NCBI GenBank assembly: GCA_002722695.1
Contig: PBMS01000026.1
Span: 9,754 to 48,050 of the forward strand
Length of the DNA: 38,297 nt
Source of the DNA: Methanobacteriota archaeon
Lineage (GTDB): Archaea; Thermoplasmatota; Poseidoniia; Poseidoniales; Poseidoniaceae
Reading direction: 5' to 3'
The position numbers and the translations under genes are program-made. Every line of letters begins with the position of its first letter. The stretch's first letter is position 1. The notes under the pieces are model-generated. The model did no database searches, was not told the DNA's origin, and saw nothing but the letters and a program-made list of their open reading frames with translations. Positions 13,897 to 22,900 of this stretch are shown here, piece by piece.

Positions 13897-15414
13897 ATGG
13901 CCGACGATGCAGGTGAGCCGGCGAGCGCGCTTCCCGATCCGTACGGCCACGGGTTCGCTCGGACTGAAAATCCAGTCGAGCGGACGGTGGAAAAATGGCA
14001 GCAGCAAGAACGGCTCCGCATGCGTTTTGGCCGAGTTGCCCGCCATCCAGCTACGATGCTTGTTCGTCTGTTCCTCGGTGCCAGCGTCGCTGTGGTGGCC
14101 TTGCTGTCGGTCATCGTACCGTCCGTCGCCCCGCCTCATCCTGGCTGGGTGGTGCTGTTTTGGCTGCTTCCACTGATTCTCATCGCTTTGCCAGCACTTA
14201 TGGCCGGTGAAGCGATGTGGCAATCCATCCAAGCCCGCATATCGCTTCGAGAAATTGACGAGGACGCCTCAGGTGGAAAACTGTCGTTGCGTTCGCAACC
14301 GGGCATGGACCGTATCCTGGAGGGGCTTACCGACGTACGTCGCCACAACACGGTGAACAGCCTTTTGGCTACGAGCGCCGTTTTCCTCCTTGGTCTGGGA
14401 ACGGTTATTCGCCAAGACTCCCTTGTCTGGAACCTCTCGTTCCTCGTCTCGATGACGCTCGGCTTTGCGCACTCGTTCCACTCGTTCTTCACGTCGGATG
14501 TGGTTCGTCAGCAGGGCGACAACATGCCCTGCCTGGTCCATCACGCACCCACGCATCACCCCACGCAGTTGGGTTCCATCCTTGGCGAACTCATCGTTCT
14601 CCACCTCGACCCTGATCTGTACCTCGACTGGCGAGCATGGTTGGAGGACTTTCGTGCGAGCATTCTCCCCGGCTACGACAAAGATCAATCGTGGGAACGT
14701 GTCCTCTACATCTTGCATCTCCATGCAAAAAACGATTTGAGCGACAGCACCGCCATGGGCGAATTGACCGAATTTATTCGTCCCGACGCCATCAAGGGCG
14801 TTCTGCTCGATGAAGAGGCCAAATTCAACTGGCGCACCCTTCAACGGCTCCTCGCTCACGCCCGTGTTTGGCAACCCAGTGCGTTCCGTTTGCTGGAACG
14901 CTTGCAACTCGACCTTCTCTCGGGCAACCCCGACATGCTCCGCTCCCCCTGGCGAATGGACGTTGCGCTGGATCCCGAATGCGACGAAGGCACCGGGCAC
15001 CTTTTCATTGCCCTCAACAATCAAACGTTCAACCAAGCGGTGGCTCGCATCGAAGTCGTCTGCCCTGGTGGAGAGCCGTTTGCACGCGACCATCGATTTG
15101 AACTCCAAGCCTGCCCCCCGCCTCGTCAAGCGGTTGAGCTCAACACAGATGGGGAAGACGACGCTCTCGACTGGGTTCCGAGGTACCTCCAACAAGGCGT
15201 GGTTCTCTGGCTTGGCGTTGCGTGGCCGGAGAAAGAAATCGGTGAGCGGTACGTTCAGGTTATTCTCAGAGACGAGGAGGGCGTGGTCATTGAGTCTCGA
15301 GTTTTGAGAACGATTGTTGAACGAAAATCCAGTTTCCAAACGCGTACGAAAAACCAGCAGTTGGAACGAGCTCGCGCATGGGCAACACGCCCACTTCCTA
15401 AAGTCCAATTGTAG
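13897..15414 (+). CDS. Membrane protein of unknown function, four helices plus large soluble domain
   Basis: I do not recognise a family. The 505-residue product has a charged N-terminus, two helices at about 52-76 and 83-105, a soluble link, and two more helices at about 153-172 and 176-198 (AVFLLGLGTVIR; LSFLVSMTLGFAHSFHSF). The remaining about 300 residues are soluble: first helical with many Leu and Trp, then a beta-rich part (GTGHLFIALNNQTFNQAVARIEVV) resembling an Ig-like or C2-like sandwich, and a basic end. The start is the second of two close ATGs 50 bases after tRNA-Arg; the first is in a different frame. A weak AT-rich patch (ccataatcaa) about 35 bases upstream could be its promoter. 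It lies upstream of the flavoprotein-HIT-acyltransferase run. Confidence 0.6.
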   Translation: MADDAGEPASALPDPYGHGFARTENPVERTVEKWQQQERLRMRFGRVARHPATMLVRLFLGASVAVVALLSVIVPSVAPPHPGWVVLFWLLPLILIALPALMAGEAMWQSIQARISLREIDEDASGGKLSLRSQPGMDRILEGLTDVRRHNTVNSLLATSAVFLLGLGTVIRQDSLVWNLSFLVSMTLGFAHSFHSFFTSDVVRQQGDNMPCLVHHAPTHHPTQLGSILGELIVLHLDPDLYLDWRAWLEDFRASILPGYDKDQSWERVLYILHLHAKNDLSDSTAMGELTEFIRPDAIKGVLLDEEAKFNWRTLQRLLAHARVWQPSAFRLLERLQLDLLSGNPDMLRSPWRMDVALDPECDEGTGHLFIALNNQTFNQAVARIEVVCPGGEPFARDHRFELQACPPPRQAVELNTDGEDDALDWVPRYLQQGVVLWLGVAWPEKEIGERYVQVILRDEEGVVIESRVLRTIVERKSSFQTRTKNQQLERARAWATRPLPKVQL

Positions 15415-15508
15415 CGCAGTTGGCTGAACAAGGACCCGTTTTCGCTTGTGGTTCAAGCGCGCACCTTATGTCGGTCCTCTGTCTCGCTGGACATGAGGGA
15501 GTTCCAAC

Positions 15509-17128
15509 ATGGAAGCATGGGACATCGTTGTGCTCGGTGACGGTCCCGCGGCGCTTCACGCCGCTGCCGAAGCAGCAAAATCGGGGGCGAGCACGTTGCT
15601 GATGTCGGCGACCGGCTTGGGCAACCCTGGGATGGCCGCCATGGACGGACTTTCTGCGTCTCTTCAGGAGTCCAACAATCGCAGCCATCGTGAAGACACG
15701 ATTCGATGCGGGGCTTTCCTGTGCGATCAAGACATCGTTGCCGAGACAACGGCTGGGGCCGTTCGACAGGTTGACCTCCTTGAGCGCAGAGGTCTCAACT
15801 TCCGACGAGACCTCCAAGGTTTACCCATGGTTCGGAAGGGCCCCGGACACCAACAGCCCCGAACCGTTGATGCAGGCAGTGCAACGGCCATTGGCCTCCA
15901 GCATTTGGCCGAAGAACAATGCATGCGCCACGGCGTCATTCGCCGAGGCGACCAAATCCCTCTGACGTTGGTCCACACCAATCAGTCGGTCGAAGGCCTC
16001 GTCGCTCTTGACATGGTCAATGGCCGCATCATCGGTCTTCAATGCAAGGCACTCATCGTGGCCGACGAAGGCTTCGAGGGGGCGTTCTCCTCTGGAGTTG
16101 TCGGTCTTGGCATGGACATGGCCTTCCGAGCCGGAGTTCACCTTCGCGACATGGAATTTACGGTCCGTCATCCCTTGGTCATCAAGGGAACAAATCTGTT
16201 CTTGCCCACCGGGCTGCTTCTTGACGGCGCTCAACTTCACGAAGCCACAGGAGCGGCCATCGAAACGGCTGGCGAATCCTCACATTCGATCAACCAAGCG
16301 GTTTCCGCCGCTGTTCAACCCGTTCTCGATGCCCGAAAACTTGGCGAAAGCGCTGCATGGTGGGGGTCCCTCTTCCGGTTGGTCAAGCAGCGAACGGGCA
16401 TTGACATGAATCGCCAAACGGTCCCCCTCGAATCCACCGTCGCCCACACCCTGGGCGGCCTCCCAGTTGACGGAAACGGTCGCTGCGTCGTCGGTACATG
16501 GGCGCGATGGTTCACCGGCCTCTATGCGGCCGGCGATGCTTCCTGCACCGGTCTTCACGGCGCAGCCCCCTTGAGCGGCAATCGACTTTTGGACAGCTTG
16601 ACTTCAGGGACATCTGCTGGAAAACACGCCGGCGAGTGGGTCGCTGGGCGAAAGTTCAGCACGGCGTCGGGCCTCGAGGCGGCCGTTAACGAAGCAGAAG
16701 CCGACGTTTCTGCCACGATGGACGTTGGAGACGCCACCCACGTGGTCCGCTGCGGCACCGTCATGGCCAACCTTCAGGCCGCTCTGGGTTCTCTATCGGC
16801 CCTCACGGCGGACAGCATGAGCAGCGCCTTGGCCAAGTTGGAGCGAATTTCCATCACGGCTGAATCGCTTCATCTCGACCAACAATCCCTCATCGCAAAC
16901 ACGAATCTTTTGGAAATTCTACGCGTCCAAGCCGCCGTTCGCATGGTGATGGCCTCGCTTCAAAGCGGGCTGGCCCGAGAGGAATCTCGCGGCGTTTTCC
17001 AGCGTGAGGATTTCCCGGAGACCAACAACGACTTCCTGCATCACATCACGGTAAGTCATGACGGCACCACAGGTTCTCTTGCCATCAAAAAAGGCGCTGG
17101 CGGCCACTGGGTTCTCCCTCCACAATGA
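15509..17128 (+). CDS. Succinate dehydrogenase/fumarate reductase flavoprotein-like protein, divergent
   Basis: An FAD-dependent protein of the SdhA/FrdA family (539 residues). Seen are the N-terminal dinucleotide fold VVLGDGPAALHAAAEAAKSG, the closing FAD site GLYAAGDASCTGLHGAAPLSGN, and the C-terminal REESRGVFQREDFPETNND, characteristic of the family. The core is altered: the usual HPTG is EFTVRHPL, the R-D-V-V-A-R helix carrying the catalytic Arg is replaced by HSINQAVSAAV, and the D-R-T-G-H motif is DAGSATAIG; the His of the ..HYMMGG.. motif appears kept in AHTLGG. No iron-sulfur or membrane-anchor subunit genes flank it. It is more likely a stand-alone or differently partnered oxidoreductase than a respiratory complex II subunit. 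Its TGA overlaps the ATG of the HIT gene (ATGA). Confidence 0.75.
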   Translation: MEAWDIVVLGDGPAALHAAAEAAKSGASTLLMSATGLGNPGMAAMDGLSASLQESNNRSHREDTIRCGAFLCDQDIVAETTAGAVRQVDLLERRGLNFRRDLQGLPMVRKGPGHQQPRTVDAGSATAIGLQHLAEEQCMRHGVIRRGDQIPLTLVHTNQSVEGLVALDMVNGRIIGLQCKALIVADEGFEGAFSSGVVGLGMDMAFRAGVHLRDMEFTVRHPLVIKGTNLFLPTGLLLDGAQLHEATGAAIETAGESSHSINQAVSAAVQPVLDARKLGESAAWWGSLFRLVKQRTGIDMNRQTVPLESTVAHTLGGLPVDGNGRCVVGTWARWFTGLYAAGDASCTGLHGAAPLSGNRLLDSLTSGTSAGKHAGEWVAGRKFSTASGLEAAVNEAEADVSATMDVGDATHVVRCGTVMANLQAALGSLSALTADSMSSALAKLERISITAESLHLDQQSLIANTNLLEILRVQAAVRMVMASLQSGLAREESRGVFQREDFPETNNDFLHHITVSHDGTTGSLAIKKGAGGHWVLPPQ

Positions 17129-17583
17129 AGAAAGACATCGTGCGCTCACGGTTGGGCATGACCACGCTCTTTGAGCGAATCCTCTCCGGTGAGATTCCAT
17201 CTCATAAAGTTGCAGAAGGAGATGGGTGGTACGCCTTCCTCGACATCTTTCCACGACGACCAGGTCACACCCTGGTTGTACCGCATCGAGGGGTGCAGCG
17301 CTTTGCTGAACTGGACGCTGCGGAACGATCGCACCTCATGGACGGTGTTGCTGAGGTCCAACGGCGACTCGGCCATCGTTTCTCCACCCGAGATTTCACC
17401 GTGTGCATTCACGACGGACCACTCGCCGGGCAAGAGGTCCCTCATGTTCACGTTCATGTCCTTCCGCGCACTGCAGGCGACGGTGGGGGGACGCTCATGT
17501 CCATGTGGCCGGCCGTTGGTTCGGGCGAACCTGACCATGCTGCGCTGAGCGCCCTTGCAGCCCAACTCGAGGACGTGGCGTGA
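17125..17583 (+). CDS. HIT-family nucleotide hydrolase/transferase
   Basis: Histidine-triad protein that hydrolyses or transfers nucleotide phosphoramidates and dinucleotides. FERILSGEIPSHKVAEGDG and FLDIFPRRPGHTLVVPHRG are the family's N-terminal strands, and VPHVHVHVLPR carries the HxHxHxx triad with the nucleophilic middle His. Length 152 is typical. The ATG at 17125 overlaps the preceding stop (ATGA), arguing for coupling; an internal ATG at 17161 (MTTLFERI) would match the usual HIT N-terminus more closely. Its own TGA overlaps the next gene's ATG (TGATG). The three-gene run suggests one transcript, but a shared pathway is not evident from known chemistry. Confidence 0.9.
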   Translation: MKKDIVRSRLGMTTLFERILSGEIPSHKVAEGDGWYAFLDIFPRRPGHTLVVPHRGVQRFAELDAAERSHLMDGVAEVQRRLGHRFSTRDFTVCIHDGPLAGQEVPHVHVHVLPRTAGDGGGTLMSMWPAVGSGEPDHAALSALAAQLEDVA

Positions 17584-19175
17584 TGGCGACCATCGTCACC
17601 GAACAGGACGAAATGACGCACAACGGCGAGGAGTTGCCCATTTTGTCCGCTTCGGCTAAGCGAATGAAAATCGACAAGTTGCTCGCCACACCGCTCCCAA
17701 CGTACGATGGCTCTGTTCCTGGGTCCTACCTATGGACGAAACTTGCTTTCTGGATGATTCGTCGGGTCTCGAGCGTTCAATTCCGGACATCGTCCACCTC
17801 AACAGCGGCCCAGCTTTCGACGGATGGAGCCGGCGCCATGTGCTGCGGATGGCACACAAACGGTCTGATGGACCCTTTGGGCATTTTTCTCAACCACCCC
17901 AAGGAATTTGTTGTGGGTGCACGCCACGACCTGGTCACTCGTCCGCTCCTGGGTTGGTGGACCCGCCGCCTCGCTGTTCAGCCCGTTGTCCGCAAGGCTG
18001 AGCTTCTCCGTGGCGGCTGCACCGAGGAAGAGGCGGCCCAACTCAACGGCCGCTCTCTGCTGGCGCTTTCAAGCGGGATCGCCCACGGGTTTGGATGCGT
18101 CCTTTTCCCGGAGGGGACAAGTCACAGTCAGTCTCACATGATCCGATTCAAAACCGGGCCGGTCAGAACGCTTCTGGCCGCAGCTGCGCTTGCGAAAGCC
18201 AACGATTTACCCCTCCCACATTTGGTCCCCGTGGGGCTCCATTATCGACGCCGAGAACATTTTCGTACCGACAAGTTCGTGGAATTTGGAGAACCGATCG
18301 AACTTGATGAAACCTCGATTCCAACGGAAATGGTTGACGCCGTTGGACGAGGAGGTTGGGTCGAACCGCCCCAAGCCACGGTGCATCGTGTTCGAGACCG
18401 GCTCCAAGCGCACCTACCGGCCTTAACGCCGAACACGTCCACGTGGGAGGAGCACCGGGCGTTGCACCTCATGGCCCACGCAAAGGCACGGGACGCAGGA
18501 ACGAGGTTAACGAGTTGGCAGGATGAAGTGCTTGCAGCACGAGAGGTTCGACGTGCGTGGCCAAATCGAGTGGCGTCCTTTCCACCGGAACCGCTCGAGG
18601 GCGACTCACTTCGCTCCGCCTCGGAGGCTGCCGAACTCCTTGAAGCCCGGGGCTTGGACGGCCGAGATCTCGGCCCGAAAGGCCACGTGTTGCGAAAAGC
18701 CAGTCTCAATCGGTTTCCGGGGGCCGTTCTGGCTGTGTTGACCTTCGCGCTTTTGTTTCCGTTCGCCCTGACTTCGTTGGGGGTCCAGATTGCGCTTGGC
18801 CGCCTGCTTGGCGACTCAACCGATGAAGGCTTGGATGCGAGAACCAGTTTCCAATTCTTGGCCGCATTCTTTGGTTCAATGCTCGTTTGGCCGGTGGTGG
18901 CGGCTGTGTGGACCCTCATCGCTTGGTACAACCGTGCCGCGGTCGGGGACTTCACGGGGTGGGGCGACGGGTGGTTGGAGCTTTTCGCAGCCTCATCGAT
19001 CTCCGGTTTGTTGATGCTCTACCTGTTGTGTTTCCCCATTTTTTGGGCGAGTGGAAAGGCCTTTGCTGCGGCGTGGGACGTGTGGGTGGACAGCAAAAAA
19101 GCATGGACACGAGCTCGCTTTCCTGCAGACCAAAAAGCGGAACTTGCGCGACTGCTCGGCGAACTGACCCCGTGA
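17583..19175 (+). CDS. PlsC/GPAT-like glycerolipid acyltransferase with C-terminal membrane helices
   Basis: Acyltransferase expected to move a fatty acyl group to glycerol phosphate or lysophosphatidate at the membrane. Motif I is WHTNGLMDP (His about 91, Asp about 97): a five-residue gap between His and Asp, as in the Gpt2/Sct1-type eukaryotic GPATs (HANQFVDP-like), rather than the four of classical PlsC. Motif III is VLFPEGTSHS, and a later LVPVGLHY is the fourth motif. Residues about 385-510 contain two to four membrane helices. The start is the ATG at 17583 inside the upstream stop; the ORF-track start is a GTG just before it. Fatty-acyl ester lipids are not standard in archaea, so this enzyme is notable; similar genes have been reported in Marine Group II. 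Confidence 0.8.
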   Translation: MATIVTEQDEMTHNGEELPILSASAKRMKIDKLLATPLPTYDGSVPGSYLWTKLAFWMIRRVSSVQFRTSSTSTAAQLSTDGAGAMCCGWHTNGLMDPLGIFLNHPKEFVVGARHDLVTRPLLGWWTRRLAVQPVVRKAELLRGGCTEEEAAQLNGRSLLALSSGIAHGFGCVLFPEGTSHSQSHMIRFKTGPVRTLLAAAALAKANDLPLPHLVPVGLHYRRREHFRTDKFVEFGEPIELDETSIPTEMVDAVGRGGWVEPPQATVHRVRDRLQAHLPALTPNTSTWEEHRALHLMAHAKARDAGTRLTSWQDEVLAAREVRRAWPNRVASFPPEPLEGDSLRSASEAAELLEARGLDGRDLGPKGHVLRKASLNRFPGAVLAVLTFALLFPFALTSLGVQIALGRLLGDSTDEGLDARTSFQFLAAFFGSMLVWPVVAAVWTLIAWYNRAAVGDFTGWGDGWLELFAASSISGLLMLYLLCFPIFWASGKAFAAAWDVWVDSKKAWTRARFPADQKAELARLLGELTP

Positions 19176-19214
19176 ACGGGTGCATTCAAACGGGATGAGA
19201 GTCTCGGTTGATTC

Positions 19215-19850
19215 ATGACGCCCGACGAGACCGTTGAAGTTTTGAAAAAGTGGCTGTCGGAAGAGCGTCTATCCGCCAAAGCTCAAAACGACCCTCGGGC
19301 TCATGCACACTTTCTGGTTCGATACCCAAGCGGGAAGCAAGGGCACATGTTTGCCGTCGTTGTTCCCAAGGGACGCGATTTGGTGGCCGTATCCAGCATG
19401 ACTCGGGTCGACGAGGGGCAGCAAAAGGAAATGAAGGACCACATGGGAGACGAAGGAAGCGATTGGTCAGAGTGGATTCACGAAAGTCGACTGCATCTCA
19501 TCCGAACCGGCGTGGATTGGGTGATTCACATGGGCCACGAAGGCGAAAAGAAGCCCGGACCCCTTCAAGCGTTCAACGTCAGTTTGCCCATTTGGTTTGA
19601 CGGATTGAGCAAGCACGAATTCATGAACAGCCTCCGCCGATTGTGGCTTGCAAAACTCTCGTTGATTCACGAAATCAAGTACTCCTACGGACCCGGCGTC
19701 GGAAAGCCCGGACCGGTGGACGACTGGGCCAAATCCAAGCCGAACAACACTGGTCGATCCGGGCCGAACGAAGCTCAACCAACCGCAGAGATTGAATTCG
19801 ACGAAAAACTGTCGTTTGGGTCAGGTTTCGATCCATCGGAATGGGCGTAA
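19215..19850 (+). CDS. DUF2299-like archaeal protein
   Basis: A 211-residue soluble protein. The N-terminal VEVLKKWLSEERL helix, the strand run FLVRYPSGKQGHMFAVVVPKG, and IWFDGLSKHEFMNSLRRLW in the second half fit the archaeal DUF2299 pattern (helix, mixed sheet, then a strand followed by 'D-x-L-(T/S)-K' and a helix), a fold compared with secretion-chaperone-like proteins. The function is unknown. The last about 50 residues (Lys/Asn/Pro-rich, ending FGSGFDPSEWA) look disordered. It starts 39 bases after the acyltransferase stop and may belong to that transcript; a hairpin follows it. The family call rests on pattern memory. Confidence 0.55.
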   Translation: MTPDETVEVLKKWLSEERLSAKAQNDPRAHAHFLVRYPSGKQGHMFAVVVPKGRDLVAVSSMTRVDEGQQKEMKDHMGDEGSDWSEWIHESRLHLIRTGVDWVIHMGHEGEKKPGPLQAFNVSLPIWFDGLSKHEFMNSLRRLWLAKLSLIHEIKYSYGPGVGKPGPVDDWAKSKPNNTGRSGPNEAQPTAEIEFDEKLSFGSGFDPSEWA

Positions 19851-19865
19851 AACCCCGCAAAAAAC

Positions 19866-19893
19866 CTTCCCTGAACGGCTTTTACAGGGGAAG
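19866..19893 (+). terminator. Hairpin after the DUF2299-like gene
   Basis: cttccctg (19866-19873) can pair with caggggaag (19885-19893) with one bulged G, leaving an 11-base loop, and is followed by attttact. It lies 16 bases after the stop at 19850 and ahead of the promoter of the next gene. It may terminate transcription, although archaeal terminators often rely on T-tracts alone. Confidence 0.4.
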
Positions 19894-19941
19894 ATTTTAC
19901 TGAAGTCTGTTTCGCTGGGATATGACCGTTAAGGGACGCGG

Positions 19942-19985
19942 TTAAGTATGATTAGATTCACGAGAAATCGTAGAAGTCTGGGGTG
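19942..19985 (+). promoter_or_regulatory. Promoter and ribosome site of the 1679-residue surface protein gene
   Basis: ttaagtatga (19942-19951) is a TATA-like element about 45 bases before the ATG at 19991, and GGGGTG (19980-19985) lies five bases before it. Transcription starting about 25 bases after the TATA would give a leader of roughly 20-25 bases carrying the ribosome site. The 140-base gap here is one of the lower-GC, more regulatory-looking stretches in the window. Confidence 0.5.
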
Positions 19986-19990
19986 TACCT

Positions 19991-22900
19991 ATGCGTCAAA
20001 AAATCAAATCTGTTAGCCTTGCATCCATCATGGTGCTTTCCGTGATGTCCTCGTTGTTGATCGCCTCGGTTCCGGTGAGCGCCAGCACCGTCGTCATCAC
20101 TGAAGCCGTTCAAATTGTGGACGGAGGCACGGCGTCCGACTCGCAAGCAGCCGTGGGCTCCGACAGCTCCGGCAACGTTCACCTGGTTTGGACGCGAAAC
20201 AACCTCCATCTGTACTACTCCATGATTTCGCCCCGCGGGGAGACCCTCATCGACGCGACCCAAATCACCAATTCCGGCCTTCACAAGGTCTGGCACCCCG
20301 ATTTGGCGGTCGATGAGTACGACCGCATCCACGTTGTTTGGGCCGACAAAGCCGGTCAACACGCCATCATGTACACCGCCCTCTCACCGTGGGCCGCGCC
20401 CATGGACGGCATGGCCTCCGACGACGGGACCATCACCGCCATCGACGACGTCATCATTTCCCGTCGCTCCCAAAACCGAGACTGGCCCTCGCTTGACATC
20501 GACAGCCAGAACAACGTCCACATTGTGTGGCAGGACAACTACGACGAGCTCGGCCGTTTCTTCAACCAGCCACAAATCTACTATTCCATGATCCAGCCTG
20601 ACATTGGCTCGGGCGCCATCGTCACGCTCTTTGACGACACCTTGCTCACACCGATCATCGGCCACAAGGGACACCCCGACGTCGTGGTGGACGCCAACGA
20701 TTACGTTCAAATCGCATGGGACGACACCCGTGGCGGAAAGGTCGAACTTGCCTTCATCGTCGACACCTCCGGCTCAATGTACACCGAGTGGGCGGACATC
20801 TGCACGGTGATCTACGGCGGTAACTTCGCCAGCGGACCGTACTTCCAGGGCATCAAACCGATGCTTGAGGAAGGCAACATGACGGTGTACGAGACCATCT
20901 ACGGACTCGGCAACACCCTCCCAGGCGCTGCAAGTTCCGGCAACTGTCAGGGTTACAACCAGAACACCGGTCCACGAACCACACCGTTGGGGCAAACTCC
21001 GGGGGACAATTCCGGTGGTATCCGAAAGTTGCCGGGGACCGTCTACAACGGTAACACCTACTCCGGCTACTCCGGTGAAGACTGGGGCCCAGGTTCCAAC
21101 TGGGCTTGTCTTTCATGGAAGGACGCTCAAGGCAATGTCGGGTATCAAGCCAACCCCCCTACGCAGTCGGACCACCGATGGAACCCCAACGCCACCAAGA
21201 TTGTGATTCCTGTTTCCGATGAGGGACCCAAGGACGGTGACCCGTCGCAGCAGGCTGACGACAAGGCCGCTATTCAGGAAGCGCACGACAACTGTCTGCT
21301 TGCAGGCGTTGTGCCCGTTGGCTTGTACGGACAGGGCTACGGCGGCGCCGGCAACATTCAGTCGCACTTCATGGACCTCGTCCAGTGCCCCAACGGTGTT
21401 GTGTCCACTCAGACCCGTAACTGCCCAGGAAACACGCTGGCCAACACCGACGCCGGCGGCCAAGCCTACGAATTCCCGTCGGGCACGGGCACCAACCAAA
21501 TGGCTCTCCTTGTCGAAGCCATGGTCTACATCTCAACCAACAATTCCCGTGAGATCTACATGTCCATTCTTGACCCCTATGCCAAGATGAACAACGATCC
21601 GAGCTTCACGCCAGGTCTTCCCGGGCACTCTTCCCAAGGCGGAACGTACGCTGAAGACACCGGCGCAGGATCCGATGGCCATCTGGTCGTGGTGAACGAC
21701 ACCCGTGTCACCATCGACGACGCTTATTCCTTCCACCCCTCCATCGGTGTTGACATGCAGGGCAACACCCACATTGCATGGATGGACGGTCGCGATTACG
21801 GCTTTGAGAAGGACGTCAACTACGAGGTCTACTACACCAAACTCCGCCTTCAGGGCGCAGGTGCATGGGACGGTGCTGAAGAAGGCCTTTCCACATACGC
21901 CATCAAGAAGATCAACGACACGCCCATTTCCAATGTTGAAGGAAACGGTGGGTTGCCACCGGCCTCTCCGTACGCCGGAAACTCGGTCTTCCCATCGTTG
22001 TTGACCGACGATCAAAACAACGTTCACATCGCTTGGGTCGATTCAGGAAACCTCTCGGCCAACGAAGAGGTCCTCTACGCTCGTCTGAACCAAACCGACT
22101 TGACCGGAGACGGCGAAGTGGCGCTTGACCCTTGGGAAGCGGTCGCTGTAACCTCTTGGAATTCAAACAAGTTGGGCCCGAACAGTGGACGGCAGCCTGC
22201 CATCGGGATGCCTCCGGCGTTCGCAAACGACTTGGGGAGCGGCGCGCACATCGCCTGGTCGGACACCAACACGTGTGACGATGAAGGAAACAACAATCGG
22301 TTCACGATTTGTTATTCGCACGTTCTCACCGGCCAAGTCGATGTGGAATTCGATGAAGGCGAGACTTTCTACCACGTGATTGAACCCGGCCAGCAAACCA
22401 TCTACAACATGACGATGAACAATTCAACGCCTGGACCCAAAGATTTGGTCGCCGACACCTACGGCTTGAACATCTCCGGTGTGCCGATGAATTGGACGGC
22501 GAACCTCTACTTTGCCTCGAACCACTCGAGCATCTTCCCCGACACCCCCATCTTCCTCGAGGGCGGCGAAGATATTCGCTTCTACATGCGAGTGCAGGCC
22601 CCGTCCATCTACCAGGCCAACGGCGACGAACTCGCAGAGATCACGGTAACGGCTCAATCCTACAAGGACCCGGCCATCCAAAACGATCTCATCACCCTGA
22701 CGCTGATGGACGTGGTCCACGGCATCAATCTGGACACCTCGCACAGCATGGCCGATATTGAACAGGGCGACACCGCCATCTTCTCGATCACCATCACCAA
22801 CACTGGAAACGTCCACGACGCCTTTGTCTTCTGGGACCCGAACAGCTTGGAAGGTCAACAGGAATGGCTGCTACCGTTCGGATGGCAGGTCAATTTCCCG

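Noticed and set aside
14269-15456. 395-residue minus-strand ORF
   Set aside because: It is antisense to the membrane protein at 13897-15414, whose frame has clear membrane helices; this ORF shows no domain pattern.
15509-17128. Assignment as respiratory sdhA
   Set aside because: The catalytic Arg helix is not conserved and no sdhB/C/D genes are adjacent, so only a family-level call is made.
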